DNA from: an uncultured Porphyromonadaceae bacterium
GTDB taxonomy: Bacteria; Bacteroidota; Bacteroidia; Bacteroidales; Muribaculaceae
DNA length: 53,177 bases
Reading direction: 5' to 3'
Assembly (NCBI GenBank): GCA_900549445.1
Contig: UROS01000001.1
Coordinates: 1-53,177, forward strand
Shown here: one piece after another, positions 1 to 8,622 of the stretch
Position numbering within the stretch: the first letter of the stretch is position 1
Layout of the letters: each line of letters opens with the position of its first letter
Made by a program: the position numbers and the translations under genes
Notes under the pieces: generated by a model
Database searches by the model: none
What the model was told of the DNA's origin: nothing
What the model saw: the letters and a program-made list of their open reading frames with translations, nothing else

Positions 1-393
1 ATGGTGATGCCCCGCCGCGAGAAGGTGGCGCGTGTGGCCGACGATATTCCGGCTCTCGAGGTTCTGGAGAATCCCGGGGCGGATACCCTTCTTGTAGGCT
101 GGGGAGGTACTTACGGCCACCTGCGCACTGCAGCGGCGGAACTCAATGCCGCGGGAGTCAAAGTGGATTTCGCCCACTTCCGCTATATCAACCCGCTGCC
201 GGCCAATACCGACGAGGTGCTCGCACGCTACAAGCGTGTTATAGTGGCGGAGCTCAACACGGGCCAGTTCGCCGACTATCTGCAATCGAAATTCCCGGGC
301 TGCCGGATAGAGCGCATCAACAAGATTCAGGGGCAGCCGTTTATGGTGAGCGAAATCGTTGAAAAAGTAACTGAAATTATGGAGGAAAAGTAA
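1..393 (+). CDS. korA: 2-oxoacid:ferredoxin oxidoreductase alpha subunit, C-terminal end (partial)
   Basis: The last 130 codons of a longer gene whose start lies left of the window; the ATG at position 1 is internal. The visible part matches the C-terminal domain of KorA/VorB-type alpha subunits, with the VGWGGTYG turn near residue 32 and the ending ...VEKVTEIMEEK. The subunit works with KorB to convert 2-oxoglutarate (or another 2-oxoacid) and CoA to the acyl-CoA, passing electrons to ferredoxin in the cytoplasm. It overlaps korB by one base (TAATG), typical of translational coupling. In Bacteroidales this route feeds succinyl-CoA metabolism. Substrate preference cannot be told from this fragment. 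Confidence 0.85.
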   Translation: MVMPRREKVARVADDIPALEVLENPGADTLLVGWGGTYGHLRTAAAELNAAGVKVDFAHFRYINPLPANTDEVLARYKRVIVAELNTGQFADYLQSKFPGCRIERINKIQGQPFMVSEIVEKVTEIMEEK

Positions 394-1412
394 TGACGAC
401 GGAAAACGAAACTCAGTATAAGGCAAGCGATTACAAAAGTGCCCAGCCGCCTCGCTGGTGTCCGGGCTGCGGCGACCACGCCATTCTCAATTCGCTCCAT
501 AAGGCTATGGCTGCAGTAGGCGTTGCGCCACACAAGACGGCCGTAATTTCCGGCATAGGCTGCAGCTCGCGCCTTCCGTATTATATGAACACTTACGGTT
601 TCCATACCATCCACGGGCGTGCCGCAGCCATTGCGACAGGTTTCAAGGTGGCGCGCCCCGACATGACGGTATGGCAGATTTCGGGCGACGGCGACGGTCT
701 GGCCATCGGCGGAAACCATTTCATCCATGCCGTGCGCCGCAATGTAGACATAAACATTCTGCTGCTCAACAATAAGATCTACGGTCTTACCAAGGGTCAG
801 TATTCCCCCACGAGCGACCGCGGTTTCGTGTCGAAATCGTCGCCCTACGGCACCACGGAGGATCCGTTCATACCTGCGGAACTCGTGTTCGGCGCCCGCG
901 GCAATTTCTTTGCCCGCAGTATCGACGTGGAGCTTCAGATTTCGCAGGAAGTGCTCGCCGCCGCAGCGCGCCACCGCGGCACGTCGGTGGTTGAAATCCT
1001 GCAGAACTGCGTGATTTTCAACAACGGGATCCACAATTTCATCACCGACCGCGAAAGCCGCCCCGACCGCACCATACACCTCGTCCACGGCGAGAAGATG
1101 CTCTTCGGCAAGGATATGAACAAGGGTCTGGTGCAGGACGGATTCCTGCTGAAAGCCGTGACAATAGGTGAGGACGGGTATACGATGGACGACGTGCTTG
1201 TTCACGACGCGCATTGCCGCAGCAATTTCCTGCACCAGCAGCTCGCGATGATGGACGGCCACGACCTTCCGCTCGCCATCGGCATAATCCGCGACGTGGA
1301 TGCCCCCGTCTACAACGAGGAAATCGACGCTCAGGTGGCAGAAGTGCGCTCCCGCAAAAACTTCGGTTCGCTGCGCGATATGATTCTCGCGGGCGAAACC
1401 TGGACGGTGTGA
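393..1412 (+). CDS. korB: 2-oxoacid:ferredoxin oxidoreductase beta subunit
   Basis: A 339-aa thiamine-diphosphate subunit. WCPGCGDH at residues 22-29 holds two of the cysteines (C23, C26) expected to ligate the 4Fe-4S cluster, with C57 another candidate. GDGDG at 98-102 followed by NN at 126-127 is the Mg/ThDP-binding motif. Length and motif order are normal for KorB. Its ATG overlaps the korA stop codon, and a strong terminator follows 28 bases after its own stop, so korAB ends its transcription unit here. The 2-oxoglutarate assignment rests on family resemblance; pyruvate or branched-chain 2-oxoacids cannot be excluded. Confidence 0.93.
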   Translation: MTTENETQYKASDYKSAQPPRWCPGCGDHAILNSLHKAMAAVGVAPHKTAVISGIGCSSRLPYYMNTYGFHTIHGRAAAIATGFKVARPDMTVWQISGDGDGLAIGGNHFIHAVRRNVDINILLLNNKIYGLTKGQYSPTSDRGFVSKSSPYGTTEDPFIPAELVFGARGNFFARSIDVELQISQEVLAAAARHRGTSVVEILQNCVIFNNGIHNFITDRESRPDRTIHLVHGEKMLFGKDMNKGLVQDGFLLKAVTIGEDGYTMDDVLVHDAHCRSNFLHQQLAMMDGHDLPLAIGIIRDVDAPVYNEEIDAQVAEVRSRKNFGSLRDMILAGETWTV

Positions 1413-1440
1413 CGATTCTCCCCATAAAGACATAATACCC

Positions 1441-1490
1441 GCGCCGGGATTCCGCGACACAAAATTGTATCGGAATCCCGGCGCTTTTTT
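1441..1490 (+). terminator. Rho-independent terminator of korAB
   Basis: A perfect 14-bp stem (GCGCCGGGATTCCG pairing with CGGAATCCCGGCGC, positions 1441-1454 and 1471-1484) with a 16-nt loop, followed by six T. It lies between convergent korB and the NERD gene. Confidence 0.93.
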
Positions 1491-1503
1491 ATGAAGAGGG
1501 ATT

Positions 1504-2277
1504 TTACCAAAATTTTCTTTTTCTTCTTCTGAAGCCTCGAAAACGAAAAAAACGGGGTAAATAACCTTTATGGGTTGGTTGCGGCGTGTCCCTGCCGTAA
1601 TATCGGGCAGATTCAATTTGTGAAGAAACAATCAGAGGGTTGTTCCCGTTTCCGACGGCCGCTGTGAATACGTTCATTATCTCATATTTATCACCATACA
1701 ATGCCGGAGGACGCCGCATAATTTCAGAAACTACGTATTCGATATGCCGGGGCTGTAATATATACGTATCCGGTGCTTTGCACGTAACCTTTTTGAGTTC
1801 GTTGTCGCCATAGAACACAATTACTGAATAAATCGGGATTTCTGGATTCCGGGGGAGACTCTGCCGGATAACATTTATGTGTCCGGAATTTTGCATTACC
1901 GGATTGTAGAAACGGTATTTGTCTTTACCGTATTTCATAATTTTTGTCCAGTATTGCTGATGTTCGTCTCCGAAAATCCAACCGCTGTACTCTTTTACCT
2001 CAAATACGATAATTCCCGCCTTAGTTGCCACGGCTACATCTATCTGTGTATACTCGCCGTTCGGCTTTTGAAGATACAGGTCGTGAAAGATACATTTAGG
2101 ATTGATGCCTGATTTTAATAAAGTCAAGACTAAACTTCGTTCCGATCGTTCGCCGCGGTTAAGGGGTGTGACGAGCCTGATTAACCGTAAATCATTGTTC
2201 CTTTTCCGTAATCGGTAAATAAGGTAAATGATAGCTGATATAAAACAAAAAACTATTATGGGTGAAGCAATATCCAT
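1504..2277 (-). CDS. NERD-domain (nuclease-related) membrane-anchored protein
   Basis: A 257-aa protein with one membrane segment at residues 5-22, a short basic stretch (RLRKR), then a NERD domain from about residue 38. The domain shows the pattern of PD-(D/E)xK-like nucleases: RGERSE at 41-46, D80 in YTQIDVAV, and E93-x-K95 in VFEVKEYSG. The C-terminus is very basic (FRFRGFRRRKRKF). NERD proteins are thought to act on nucleic acid, but their substrates are mostly unknown. The gene stands alone, convergent with korB and followed by a long gene-free stretch. An accessory or defence role is possible but not shown. Confidence 0.75.
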   Translation of the reverse strand: MDIASPIIVFCFISAIIYLIYRLRKRNNDLRLIRLVTPLNRGERSERSLVLTLLKSGINPKCIFHDLYLQKPNGEYTQIDVAVATKAGIIVFEVKEYSGWIFGDEHQQYWTKIMKYGKDKYRFYNPVMQNSGHINVIRQSLPRNPEIPIYSVIVFYGDNELKKVTCKAPDTYILQPRHIEYVVSEIMRRPPALYGDKYEIMNVFTAAVGNGNNPLIVSSQIESARYYGRDTPQPTHKGYLPRFFRFRGFRRRKRKFW

Positions 2278-2470
2278 TATAGGCCTGATAACGACTTAAG
2301 ATGATGACCGTCAGATAAAATCACAATATGCTGTATGCAACTTGCCTTGCAATATGCAAAATTAACAAAGATTCGGGAGTTTCTTCTATATCCTCATATA
2401 TAATATTCAGGAATTGATATTAATCGATGCCATTACCTTATAAAAAGGCGGTGTCATGGCTTCGCCGGGG

Positions 2471-2585
2471 TCGAGGCATCGCGGCTCCGCGGCTCGCCTC
2501 GATTTTCTTTGGGGGTGGCCTGTCCCACAGCTCCGCTTCGCTCCGCAGTGGGTTAGGGAGACATCGCGCCTCGCGGCGCTTTCTC
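2471..2585. repeat. Three tandem GC-rich hairpins
   Basis: Hairpin 1 (2471-2502) pairs TCGAGGC with GCCTCGA and has an inner CGCGG/CCGCG stem; it is followed by TTTTCTTT. Hairpin 2 (2524-2552) pairs CCCAC with GTGGG around a CTTCG-containing loop. Hairpin 3 (2558-2585) pairs GAGA with TCTC and GCGCC with GGCGC. The block is much more GC-rich than its AT-rich surroundings. It could be an intergenic repeat element or a structured RNA. Confidence 0.55.
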
Positions 2586-2717
2586 GATATATTCGCGGCG
2601 GACGTGAAGAATCATACTGTGGTTTAAATAAAGATAGAATACAAAATGCCATTGCCATAACCACCGATGCACATTTTAATTTTGCAATTGCATAATAAAT
2701 GCTCATATACAGTGTGT

Positions 2718-2828
2718 TGCGGGGCGCTATATTTGGCGCCGCAGAATAAAAAGCATATTCCACCCGGAACAATATGATGCTGAAAGAAAATGCCCGGACT
2801 CTGCGGGCGCTAAATATAGCGCCCCTAC
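2718..2828. repeat. Pair of inverted REP-like palindromes
   Basis: Copy 1 (2718-2745) contains GGGGCGCTATATTTGGCGCC followed by GCAGA. Copy 2 (2800-2828) is the near reverse complement, TCTGCGGGCGCTAAATATAG followed by CGCCCC. Each copy is itself nearly palindromic. Two inverted copies about 55 bp apart resemble the BIME arrangement of bacterial REP elements. Confidence 0.65.
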
Positions 2829-2970
2829 AATATTCTTATTATCAATCATTTATTGTATTATCGCAACATCGCTATTGTCGGTGCTCACGCCGACAAAATT
2901 ATAATGTATTCGAGCCTAAGTAAACAGCATTGAATCACGTCTGTGCGACCGCAGGATATCAGTGCTTTGA

Positions 2971-5900
2971 CTATCTGATGACGACCTTTTCGACAGTGGA
3001 GCCGGTGCGGCGGATGTAAATGCCGGGGGCAAGAGAGGAGGGGTCGGCAATCCGAATGCCGTTGAGATCGTAGTAGACCGGTACGGTATTTTCGCCGATG
3101 ACCGCGGCTGAGACTCCGGAGTATTCTTTGCTTTCCATGGCGGAGATGAATGCGGGGTCGTAGGTTGTGGACATAGGCTGGCGGCCGTGGAGCGTGTAGT
3201 CGACTTTTACAGTGGGGAGTGTCTCTCCGTAGGAGTAAAGGCCTGATTCGGAAAGCGGGAGGACGTTGCCGTCGATTACGATTCTGTCGATAGTAAGATC
3301 TGAGTCTGTCGGTTTGATTTCCAAAAGTTTTTCTTTCGTATAGACAGAGAAATCCCACATTTCCTGCACGTTTTCCGAAATACCCGCGTCCTCATAAGCC
3401 TTTTTGCAAGCTCCTGGCACGTGGAGTAGCCCGGCTTCTACTCTGACCTTGACAGATGGCTCAGCAGACTGGAGGTAGGTGACGCTGCATAAGGGATTGA
3501 AACAATTGAATTCTATTTCATTATCAGAAGCGATATAAACGGGAAAACTCTGCGGGTATGAGGCACTTGTCACGGTGTTGTTGAATTCCTGGTTTGCCCA
3601 GGTGATCGGATACTTCTTACCGTCGTATTCAATGTGATCGGGGATAGTAAGCCAGGGATCAGCATCGAAATAGCGCCCGCTGAGACATGCGTAGCCGTCC
3701 ATTATGAGGTATCTGCATCCGTCATAATCAACGAATACGCCCGGGATTTCGTTGTCGGACTCTATAATCCTTTTGAATCCGTCCCAATAAGGTGCGTTTT
3801 CGTAAGCATCCTTTGACCCGACGGGGACAATGAGAGTAGTACGACTCCTTCGGTCTCCGCCCATGTTGAGAGCTCCGCAATCGGGAATAAGTTCGGCGGG
3901 AACGGGATTATTGATCCTGAGGAATTCGAGTTTAGCGCCGGCAAAACCGGAAATTGCCGACCATCCGTAGTCGGTGACTCCGGCCGGGATTTCAAGGTAT
4001 TCGATATTGCTGTGAGGGAGGGAGTAGTCGCCGAACCCCTTGAGTCCGGCGGGAAGTTTCAGAGATTCGAGCTCCCAGGCGCATGATTCATGCGACCGAG
4101 AGCCTGCACCGAAGGGAAGATAATCTGGCTGATTCATGATGTCGCCCACCAGAGTGCTTCCGCTGAGGTCGAGGTCAAGCAACACGTAGAGATTGTCGCA
4201 TATAAAAAGGATGTCGTCGGCATTGAGCGGGCCGCTGACTTTCAGGCTGACAATGTCGTGCCATTCCGATTCGTCGAGGATGGTGGAGAGGGTACCGGCT
4301 TCCGTTGTGGTTACGGTGCGGTGAAGCAGTTCGTCGTAGGGGCGGATATAAACATCCACGTTGTGAGTTGCGTTCATGGGTATAAAAGCTATTCCGATGC
4401 TTGAGAACTCATTGCCTGCGCTAAAGATTTTGTCGTCGACTGTGGCGTATACAACGGGACCGAGCGACTGGAGGTTGCAACCCCAGTAAGTTTCTCTCAG
4501 CACTTTGTCGGGACCGACATTTCTGTCTATCCGGCAGAGGCCGGCATCGCCATGAATATTGAAATTTATTGATGAGATATAAGGCGACTTGCCTTTAGCA
4601 GGACATGATGCCGGGGCTTCGACAGAGCCTCTCACGAATTTCCATCTGTCGGAGCCGTCTTCCTTCGCGACTATCTGCAGCCGCATGGAATCGTCGATGG
4701 GGCTGTTGAAACATAAATCGCGAATTATCTGCGGGTGATGGGCAACCCAACTGAATCCAAAGAGTTCGCTGTCGGTTGTGGCGTCGAATCTGATCCCCTT
4801 GTCGGGATTCACTTCTACGATGTTGTTGTCTTTGTCGACGAGAGCGATGGTTACCACACCGTTGAATTCATTGGGTGCGGTGGTTACACCGAAACTGATG
4901 TCGAAGGGTTCGCCGGGGGTGACGTCGACTGTTGTAAGGTTTATTCCGAGGCCTTTACCGGCAGTGCTCCAAAGGTAGCCGTAGTCGTTCCAAACGTCGG
5001 AGTATAGGTCGTTGTCGGTACCGGGGTAAATGTTTATCACAATTCCCTGGCTCTCGGTAAATTCGCCTGTGGCTTCTATGTCGAAGAATCCGTTTGCAAC
5101 GCCATCCCAGCCCCAGTTGATGTGGAAAAGACCGTTTTCGTCGTAACCGTCGCATACAAAAGTGTGGCCTTCGCCTAATTCCGTGTATGCGGAGGTAATT
5201 ACAGGGCAGTCGTTGTCGATCTGAGCGCGCAGCATGCCGATCCAGTCCTCTCCGGAGAAATTCGCTGCGGTGAGGTACTGTGCTTCGTGAGAGTAGCCGA
5301 AGTAGCGGAAGAGACCCTGCTGGATTACGAACGGCATTGCTCCCGACGCACCGAGGCCGTAGTTCATATTGACAGCCGCGCCGGCTGCCTGCATGAGTTT
5401 CGCCACTTCCTGCGCCTGTTGGTCGGTGTATTGTCCCTCTTCGAATTTGTCGGGCATGAGGTCGAAATCGAAAGTAGCCTTATCGAAGTCGAAATCGAGC
5501 CGGGCACCGTTCCATGGCCAGTCGTGATGACCTTTGGCCTGAAGGGGCCAGCGTTTGTAGTCCATGACGATGGCCATTGCGGTGGCGACGCAGCCGGTGA
5601 TGGTGCGTGTCCCGTCGATTTCGGGGCAATTCAGGTTATAGGGAGCGCCCTGACCCCATTCGGCGGTGGGAAGTACCTTGGCCTGCGCGGGGAGAGGGGC
5701 TGCTTTTGTCCATGAAGTGTGCGTGGGCTTGCCGGTGAGAACGCTGTCGGATTTCTCGGCTATACGCCTGAGAATTGCATTGAGCTGTGGCGGAACGGAG
5801 GTGGAATCGAAGCGGCCGCCGGTTGAGTAGCCAAGCACGCGGGGCATGCGGTCGTCGCCGCCGACGATCACGAAGCCTTTGTCGCCATCGAGGTTGAAAA

Positions 5901-6078
5901 TGTAGTATGGAGCGGCATGCGGTGAGGCGGCTGCAGCCTTTGGGGTTGCCGGTTTCTGTAATTCGGGGTTACCGCCGAATTCAGAAGCCACGCCGAGGGC
6001 GTCGGAAAGCGAAATTTGCCGAGCAGAGCCAGCAATGGCCGTGAGGGCGAGTATGAGCGAGAGGATTTTCTTAAGCAT
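2971..6078 (-). CDS. Secreted C10-family (streptopain/interpain-like) cysteine protease
   Basis: A 1035-aa secreted protein. I chose the start at 6078 because it gives a clean signal peptide (MLKKILSLILALTAIAGSA); an in-frame ATG at 6186 would add 36 residues in front of it. A Spi-like propeptide follows (FNLDGDKGFVIVGGDDRMPR, 61-80). The protease domain carries C163 in TGCVATAMA, H305 in GEGHTFVCDGYD and N321 in HINWGWDG. The long C-terminal half has beta-rich and BspA-like leucine-rich segments (around 640-760) and ends in YDLNGIRI...GIYIRR, a type IX-like sorting tail. Family members degrade host or dietary proteins; the substrate is unknown. The gene is monocistronic. Confidence 0.88.
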   Translation of the reverse strand: MLKKILSLILALTAIAGSARQISLSDALGVASEFGGNPELQKPATPKAAAASPHAAPYYIFNLDGDKGFVIVGGDDRMPRVLGYSTGGRFDSTSVPPQLNAILRRIAEKSDSVLTGKPTHTSWTKAAPLPAQAKVLPTAEWGQGAPYNLNCPEIDGTRTITGCVATAMAIVMDYKRWPLQAKGHHDWPWNGARLDFDFDKATFDFDLMPDKFEEGQYTDQQAQEVAKLMQAAGAAVNMNYGLGASGAMPFVIQQGLFRYFGYSHEAQYLTAANFSGEDWIGMLRAQIDNDCPVITSAYTELGEGHTFVCDGYDENGLFHINWGWDGVANGFFDIEATGEFTESQGIVINIYPGTDNDLYSDVWNDYGYLWSTAGKGLGINLTTVDVTPGEPFDISFGVTTAPNEFNGVVTIALVDKDNNIVEVNPDKGIRFDATTDSELFGFSWVAHHPQIIRDLCFNSPIDDSMRLQIVAKEDGSDRWKFVRGSVEAPASCPAKGKSPYISSINFNIHGDAGLCRIDRNVGPDKVLRETYWGCNLQSLGPVVYATVDDKIFSAGNEFSSIGIAFIPMNATHNVDVYIRPYDELLHRTVTTTEAGTLSTILDESEWHDIVSLKVSGPLNADDILFICDNLYVLLDLDLSGSTLVGDIMNQPDYLPFGAGSRSHESCAWELESLKLPAGLKGFGDYSLPHSNIEYLEIPAGVTDYGWSAISGFAGAKLEFLRINNPVPAELIPDCGALNMGGDRRSRTTLIVPVGSKDAYENAPYWDGFKRIIESDNEIPGVFVDYDGCRYLIMDGYACLSGRYFDADPWLTIPDHIEYDGKKYPITWANQEFNNTVTSASYPQSFPVYIASDNEIEFNCFNPLCSVTYLQSAEPSVKVRVEAGLLHVPGACKKAYEDAGISENVQEMWDFSVYTKEKLLEIKPTDSDLTIDRIVIDGNVLPLSESGLYSYGETLPTVKVDYTLHGRQPMSTTYDPAFISAMESKEYSGVSAAVIGENTVPVYYDLNGIRIADPSSLAPGIYIRRTGSTVEKVVIR

Positions 6079-6105
6079 GGGATTATCTTTGAAAAGGTTA
6101 AAGTG

Positions 6106-6113
6106 CAAAGGTA
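6106..6113 (-). promoter_or_regulatory. Possible -7 element of the C10 protease gene
   Basis: On the minus strand this reads TACCTTTG, matching the Bacteroidota -7 consensus TAnnTTTG. It would start transcription about 20 nt before the chosen ATG. No good -33 TTTG is seen at the usual distance, so support is weak. It agrees with the start at 6078, because the longer ORF would begin upstream of the promoter. Confidence 0.4.
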
Positions 6114-6193
6114 ATACCCAAAGGACGAAATTATACTTTTGCTTAATAAAATTAACTATTTTTAAGTCGGGAATCAGGAGGTGCATATAAGAA

Positions 6194-6221
6194 CGGCCGA
6201 CACGCTGAAGCGCACCGGCCG
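6194..6221 (-). terminator. Possible terminator after era
   Basis: CGGCCG at 6194-6199 pairs with CGGCCG at 6216-6221; on the minus strand it is followed by TTCTTATAT. The stem is short and the T-run weak. Confidence 0.35.
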
Positions 6222-6255
6222 AAACAAATAATTCAGGGACGATTTTTTCGGAACC

Positions 6256-7140
6256 TTATTCGATGTAGCCGAAGTTGCGGAGTTTGTTTTCGCGGTTGCG
6301 CCAGTTGGGTTCGACTTTAACGAAAAGTTCGAGGTATACTTTCTTTCCGAAGAATTTCTCGATGTCTTTGCGGGCGTCGGTGCCGACGCGCTTGATTTTC
6401 TGTCCGGCGTGGCCGATTATGATGCCTTTCTGCGATTCGCGCTCCACGTAGATTACGGCCATGATGTGGATGGCGTTGTCTTTTTCCTCGAATTTCTCAA
6501 CGATCACCTCGACGGAATAGGGCACTTCCTTGTCGTATTCGAGAAGTATTTTCTCGCGGATTATTTCGGTGACGAAGAATCGTGCGGGCTTGTCGGTGAG
6601 GGCGTCTTTGCCGAAGTATGGGTCGCTGACGGGAAGTAGCTCGATAATCCGGTTCATGAGGTTGTCGACGTTGAAGTGCTCTTTTGCGGAGACGGGGAAT
6701 ATTTCGGCGGCGGGGAGCATTGTGCGCCATTTTTCGACGATTTTTTCGAGGTCGGCCTGGTCTTTAATGAGGTCGATTTTGTTGATGACGAGCAGGACGG
6801 GAACTTTCTCGGTGGCGACCTTTGCGAGGAAGTCGGCGTTTTTCGACGGGTCTTCGACCACGTCGGTTACGTAGAGGAGGACATCGGCGTCGACGAGGGC
6901 GCCTTCGCTGAAGCTGAGCATAGACTCCTGGAGTTTGTATTTCGGGGAGAGTACGCCGGGGGTGTCGGAGAAAACGATCTGGTAGTCGTCGGTGTTTACG
7001 ATGCCCATGATGCGGTGGCGCGTGGTCTGGGCCTTGGAGGTTATGATGCTTATGCGCTCGCCGACGAGGTCGTTCATGAGCGTTGATTTTCCCACGTTTG
7101 GGTTGCCTACTATGTTGACAAAGCCTGCTTTATGTTCCAT
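6256..7140 (-). CDS. era: GTPase Era
   Basis: A 294-aa ribosome-assembly GTPase that binds the 3' end of 16S rRNA during 30S maturation. G1 motif GNPNVGKS at residues 12-19, G3 DTPG at 59-62, G4 NKID at 120-123, and a C-terminal KH RNA-binding domain with the GHAGQKIK loop. I chose the start at 7140 (MEHKAGFVNIVG) because it places the P-loop at the usual distance from the N-terminus; an in-frame ATG at 7188 is less likely. It lies 91 bases downstream of fabH on the same strand and is probably the last gene of DUF177-rpmF-fabH-era. Confidence 0.96.
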   Translation of the reverse strand: MEHKAGFVNIVGNPNVGKSTLMNDLVGERISIITSKAQTTRHRIMGIVNTDDYQIVFSDTPGVLSPKYKLQESMLSFSEGALVDADVLLYVTDVVEDPSKNADFLAKVATEKVPVLLVINKIDLIKDQADLEKIVEKWRTMLPAAEIFPVSAKEHFNVDNLMNRIIELLPVSDPYFGKDALTDKPARFFVTEIIREKILLEYDKEVPYSVEVIVEKFEEKDNAIHIMAVIYVERESQKGIIIGHAGQKIKRVGTDARKDIEKFFGKKVYLELFVKVEPNWRNRENKLRNFGYIE

Positions 7141-7231
7141 TTCGTTCGGTTTTTTGAATTGATGATATTCTATAAACAAAAATAGCACCTTAAAAGATGC
7201 TATTTCCGTTAAAATATTGCTTATTCCGGAA

Positions 7232-8215
7232 TCAGAGATCCCAGATAATGTACATTGCGCCCCAGGTGAACCCGGCTCCGAAGGCGGTGAGGATGATCTT
7301 GTCGCCTTTTTTGAGTTTGTCTTTGTATTCGTCGAGACAGAGGGGAATGGAAGCAGCGGAGGTGTTGCCGTAGTGTTCGATGTTTACGAGCACTTTTTCG
7401 GAGGCTATTCCTGCGCGTGATGAAACGGCTTCGATGATGCGGAGGTTTGCCTGATGGGGCACGAGCCAGTCGACGTCGTCCATGGTGAGGTTGTTGCGCT
7501 CAGCAACTTCGAGCGATGACTCGAGCATGTCGGTCACGGCATTTTTGTAAACGTTGCGGCCGTCCTGTATGACGAAATGCTGCTGGGCATCGATTGTTTC
7601 GTGGGAGGCAGGGAGTACGGAACCTCCGGCGGGCATGAGGAGGTGGTCGCGGCCTTCACCGTCGATGTGGAACACGCCGTCGATTACGCCGACTTTCTCT
7701 TCGGTGGGTTCGAGGAGCATGGCTCCGGCGGCGTCTCCGAAGAGGGGGCAGGTGGCGCGGTCGTTATAGTTGACCATCGACGACATTTTCTCAGCAGCGA
7801 CAATGACCACTTTCTTGCGGAGACCGGATTTAACGTAGGCGGAGCCGTCTTCGAGCGCAACGAGGAAACCTGCGCAGGCAGCCTGAATGTCGTAGGCGTA
7901 GGCATTTTTCATGCCGAGCTGGTGGGCGATTACGGATCCTGTAGAGGGGAAGCGGTAGTCGGGGTTTGAGGTGGCGCAGATGAGGAGGTCGACTTCTTCG
8001 GGTTTTGTGCCGGTTGACTCGAGGAGCCGTTCAACGGCTTTTACTCCGAGATAAGAGGAGCCGGCTCCGGGCACTTTGAGTATGCGGCGCTCCTTGATGC
8101 CGACACGGGTGGTGATCCACTCGTCGTTTGTGTCGACCATCTTAGATAGCATTTCGTTGTCGAGTATATCGTCGGGGGCATAGGAGGCTATGCCTGAAAT
8201 TCTCGCGTTGAGCAT
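7232..8215 (-). CDS. fabH: Beta-ketoacyl-ACP synthase III
   Basis: A 327-aa initiating condensing enzyme of type II fatty-acid synthesis, joining an acyl-CoA primer (usually acetyl-CoA) to malonyl-ACP. The catalytic triad is visible: C114 in QAACAGFL, H254 in VPHQANLRI and N284 in EHYGNTSAASIP. Length is standard. It lies after rpmF, the conserved rpmF-fabH order, but with a 186-nt spacer that contains a hairpin. Primer specificity (straight or branched) cannot be read here, though Bacteroidales often use branched primers. Confidence 0.96.
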   Translation of the reverse strand: MLNARISGIASYAPDDILDNEMLSKMVDTNDEWITTRVGIKERRILKVPGAGSSYLGVKAVERLLESTGTKPEEVDLLICATSNPDYRFPSTGSVIAHQLGMKNAYAYDIQAACAGFLVALEDGSAYVKSGLRKKVVIVAAEKMSSMVNYNDRATCPLFGDAAGAMLLEPTEEKVGVIDGVFHIDGEGRDHLLMPAGGSVLPASHETIDAQQHFVIQDGRNVYKNAVTDMLESSLEVAERNNLTMDDVDWLVPHQANLRIIEAVSSRAGIASEKVLVNIEHYGNTSAASIPLCLDEYKDKLKKGDKIILTAFGAGFTWGAMYIIWDL

Positions 8216-8328
8216 AGTTTGTTTGATTGGTTTGGTAAGGTTACAGCAAAAATGAACACCCCTGCAGCCGGTGCACGGAGACGTCGCCGGCGACTACATT
8301 GGTATTCAGATTTGCATGAATAAAACGA

Positions 8329-8352
8329 TGGAGAAAAGAATCACTTTCTCCA
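8329..8352 (-). terminator. Hairpin with T-tract between rpmF and fabH
   Basis: TGGAGAAA (8329-8336) pairs with TTTCTCCA (8345-8352). On the minus strand the stem is followed by TCGTTTTATT. It could end part of the rpmF transcripts, lowering fabH expression relative to ribosomal protein L32, or be a processing site. Confidence 0.45.
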
Positions 8353-8401
8353 CTGCAGACTCTTTTCTGCTCCTCGCGGAGGATGCAGTTCAGATAGCCG
8401 A

Positions 8402-8587
8402 TCAGATGGCAGCCGATTTCTCGATAGCTATGTGTCCGCGGTAGTAGCCGCATTCACCGCATACAGTGTGGTAAATGTGCCATGCGCCGCAGTTGGGGCA
8501 TACGGCGATAGTGGGGGCTACAGCTTTGTCGTGGGTACGACGTTTTGCGGTACGGGTCTTTGATTGTTTGCGTTTAGGATGTGCCAT
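8402..8587 (-). CDS. rpmF: 50S ribosomal protein L32
   Basis: A 61-aa ribosomal protein with the usual start MAHPKRKQSKTRTAKRRTHD and a zinc-ribbon made of CPNC and CGEC pairs. It sits 35 bases downstream of the DUF177 gene, the arrangement conserved across bacteria. Confidence 0.97.
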   Translation of the reverse strand: MAHPKRKQSKTRTAKRRTHDKAVAPTIAVCPNCGAWHIYHTVCGECGYYRGHIAIEKSAAI

Positions 8588-8622
8588 TGTACTTTATGAT
8601 TTTCTGTTATATTATTATTGTA

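Larger units (their letters stand above)
2278..2970. other. Gene-free interval of about 690 bp with structured repeats
   Basis: No convincing gene. Open frames here have odd composition (Arg/Ser/Pro-rich) and no recognisable domain. The interval holds a GC-rich run of three consecutive hairpins (2471-2585), an AT-rich spacer and two inverted copies of a short palindromic repeat (2718-2828). The two parts look like intergenic repeat elements. Confidence 0.6.

Noticed and set aside
2407..2772. Possible 121-aa gene in the gene-free gap, minus strand
   Set aside because: It runs through the hairpin block and a REP-like repeat; Arg/Ser/Pro-rich, no domain, no promoter.
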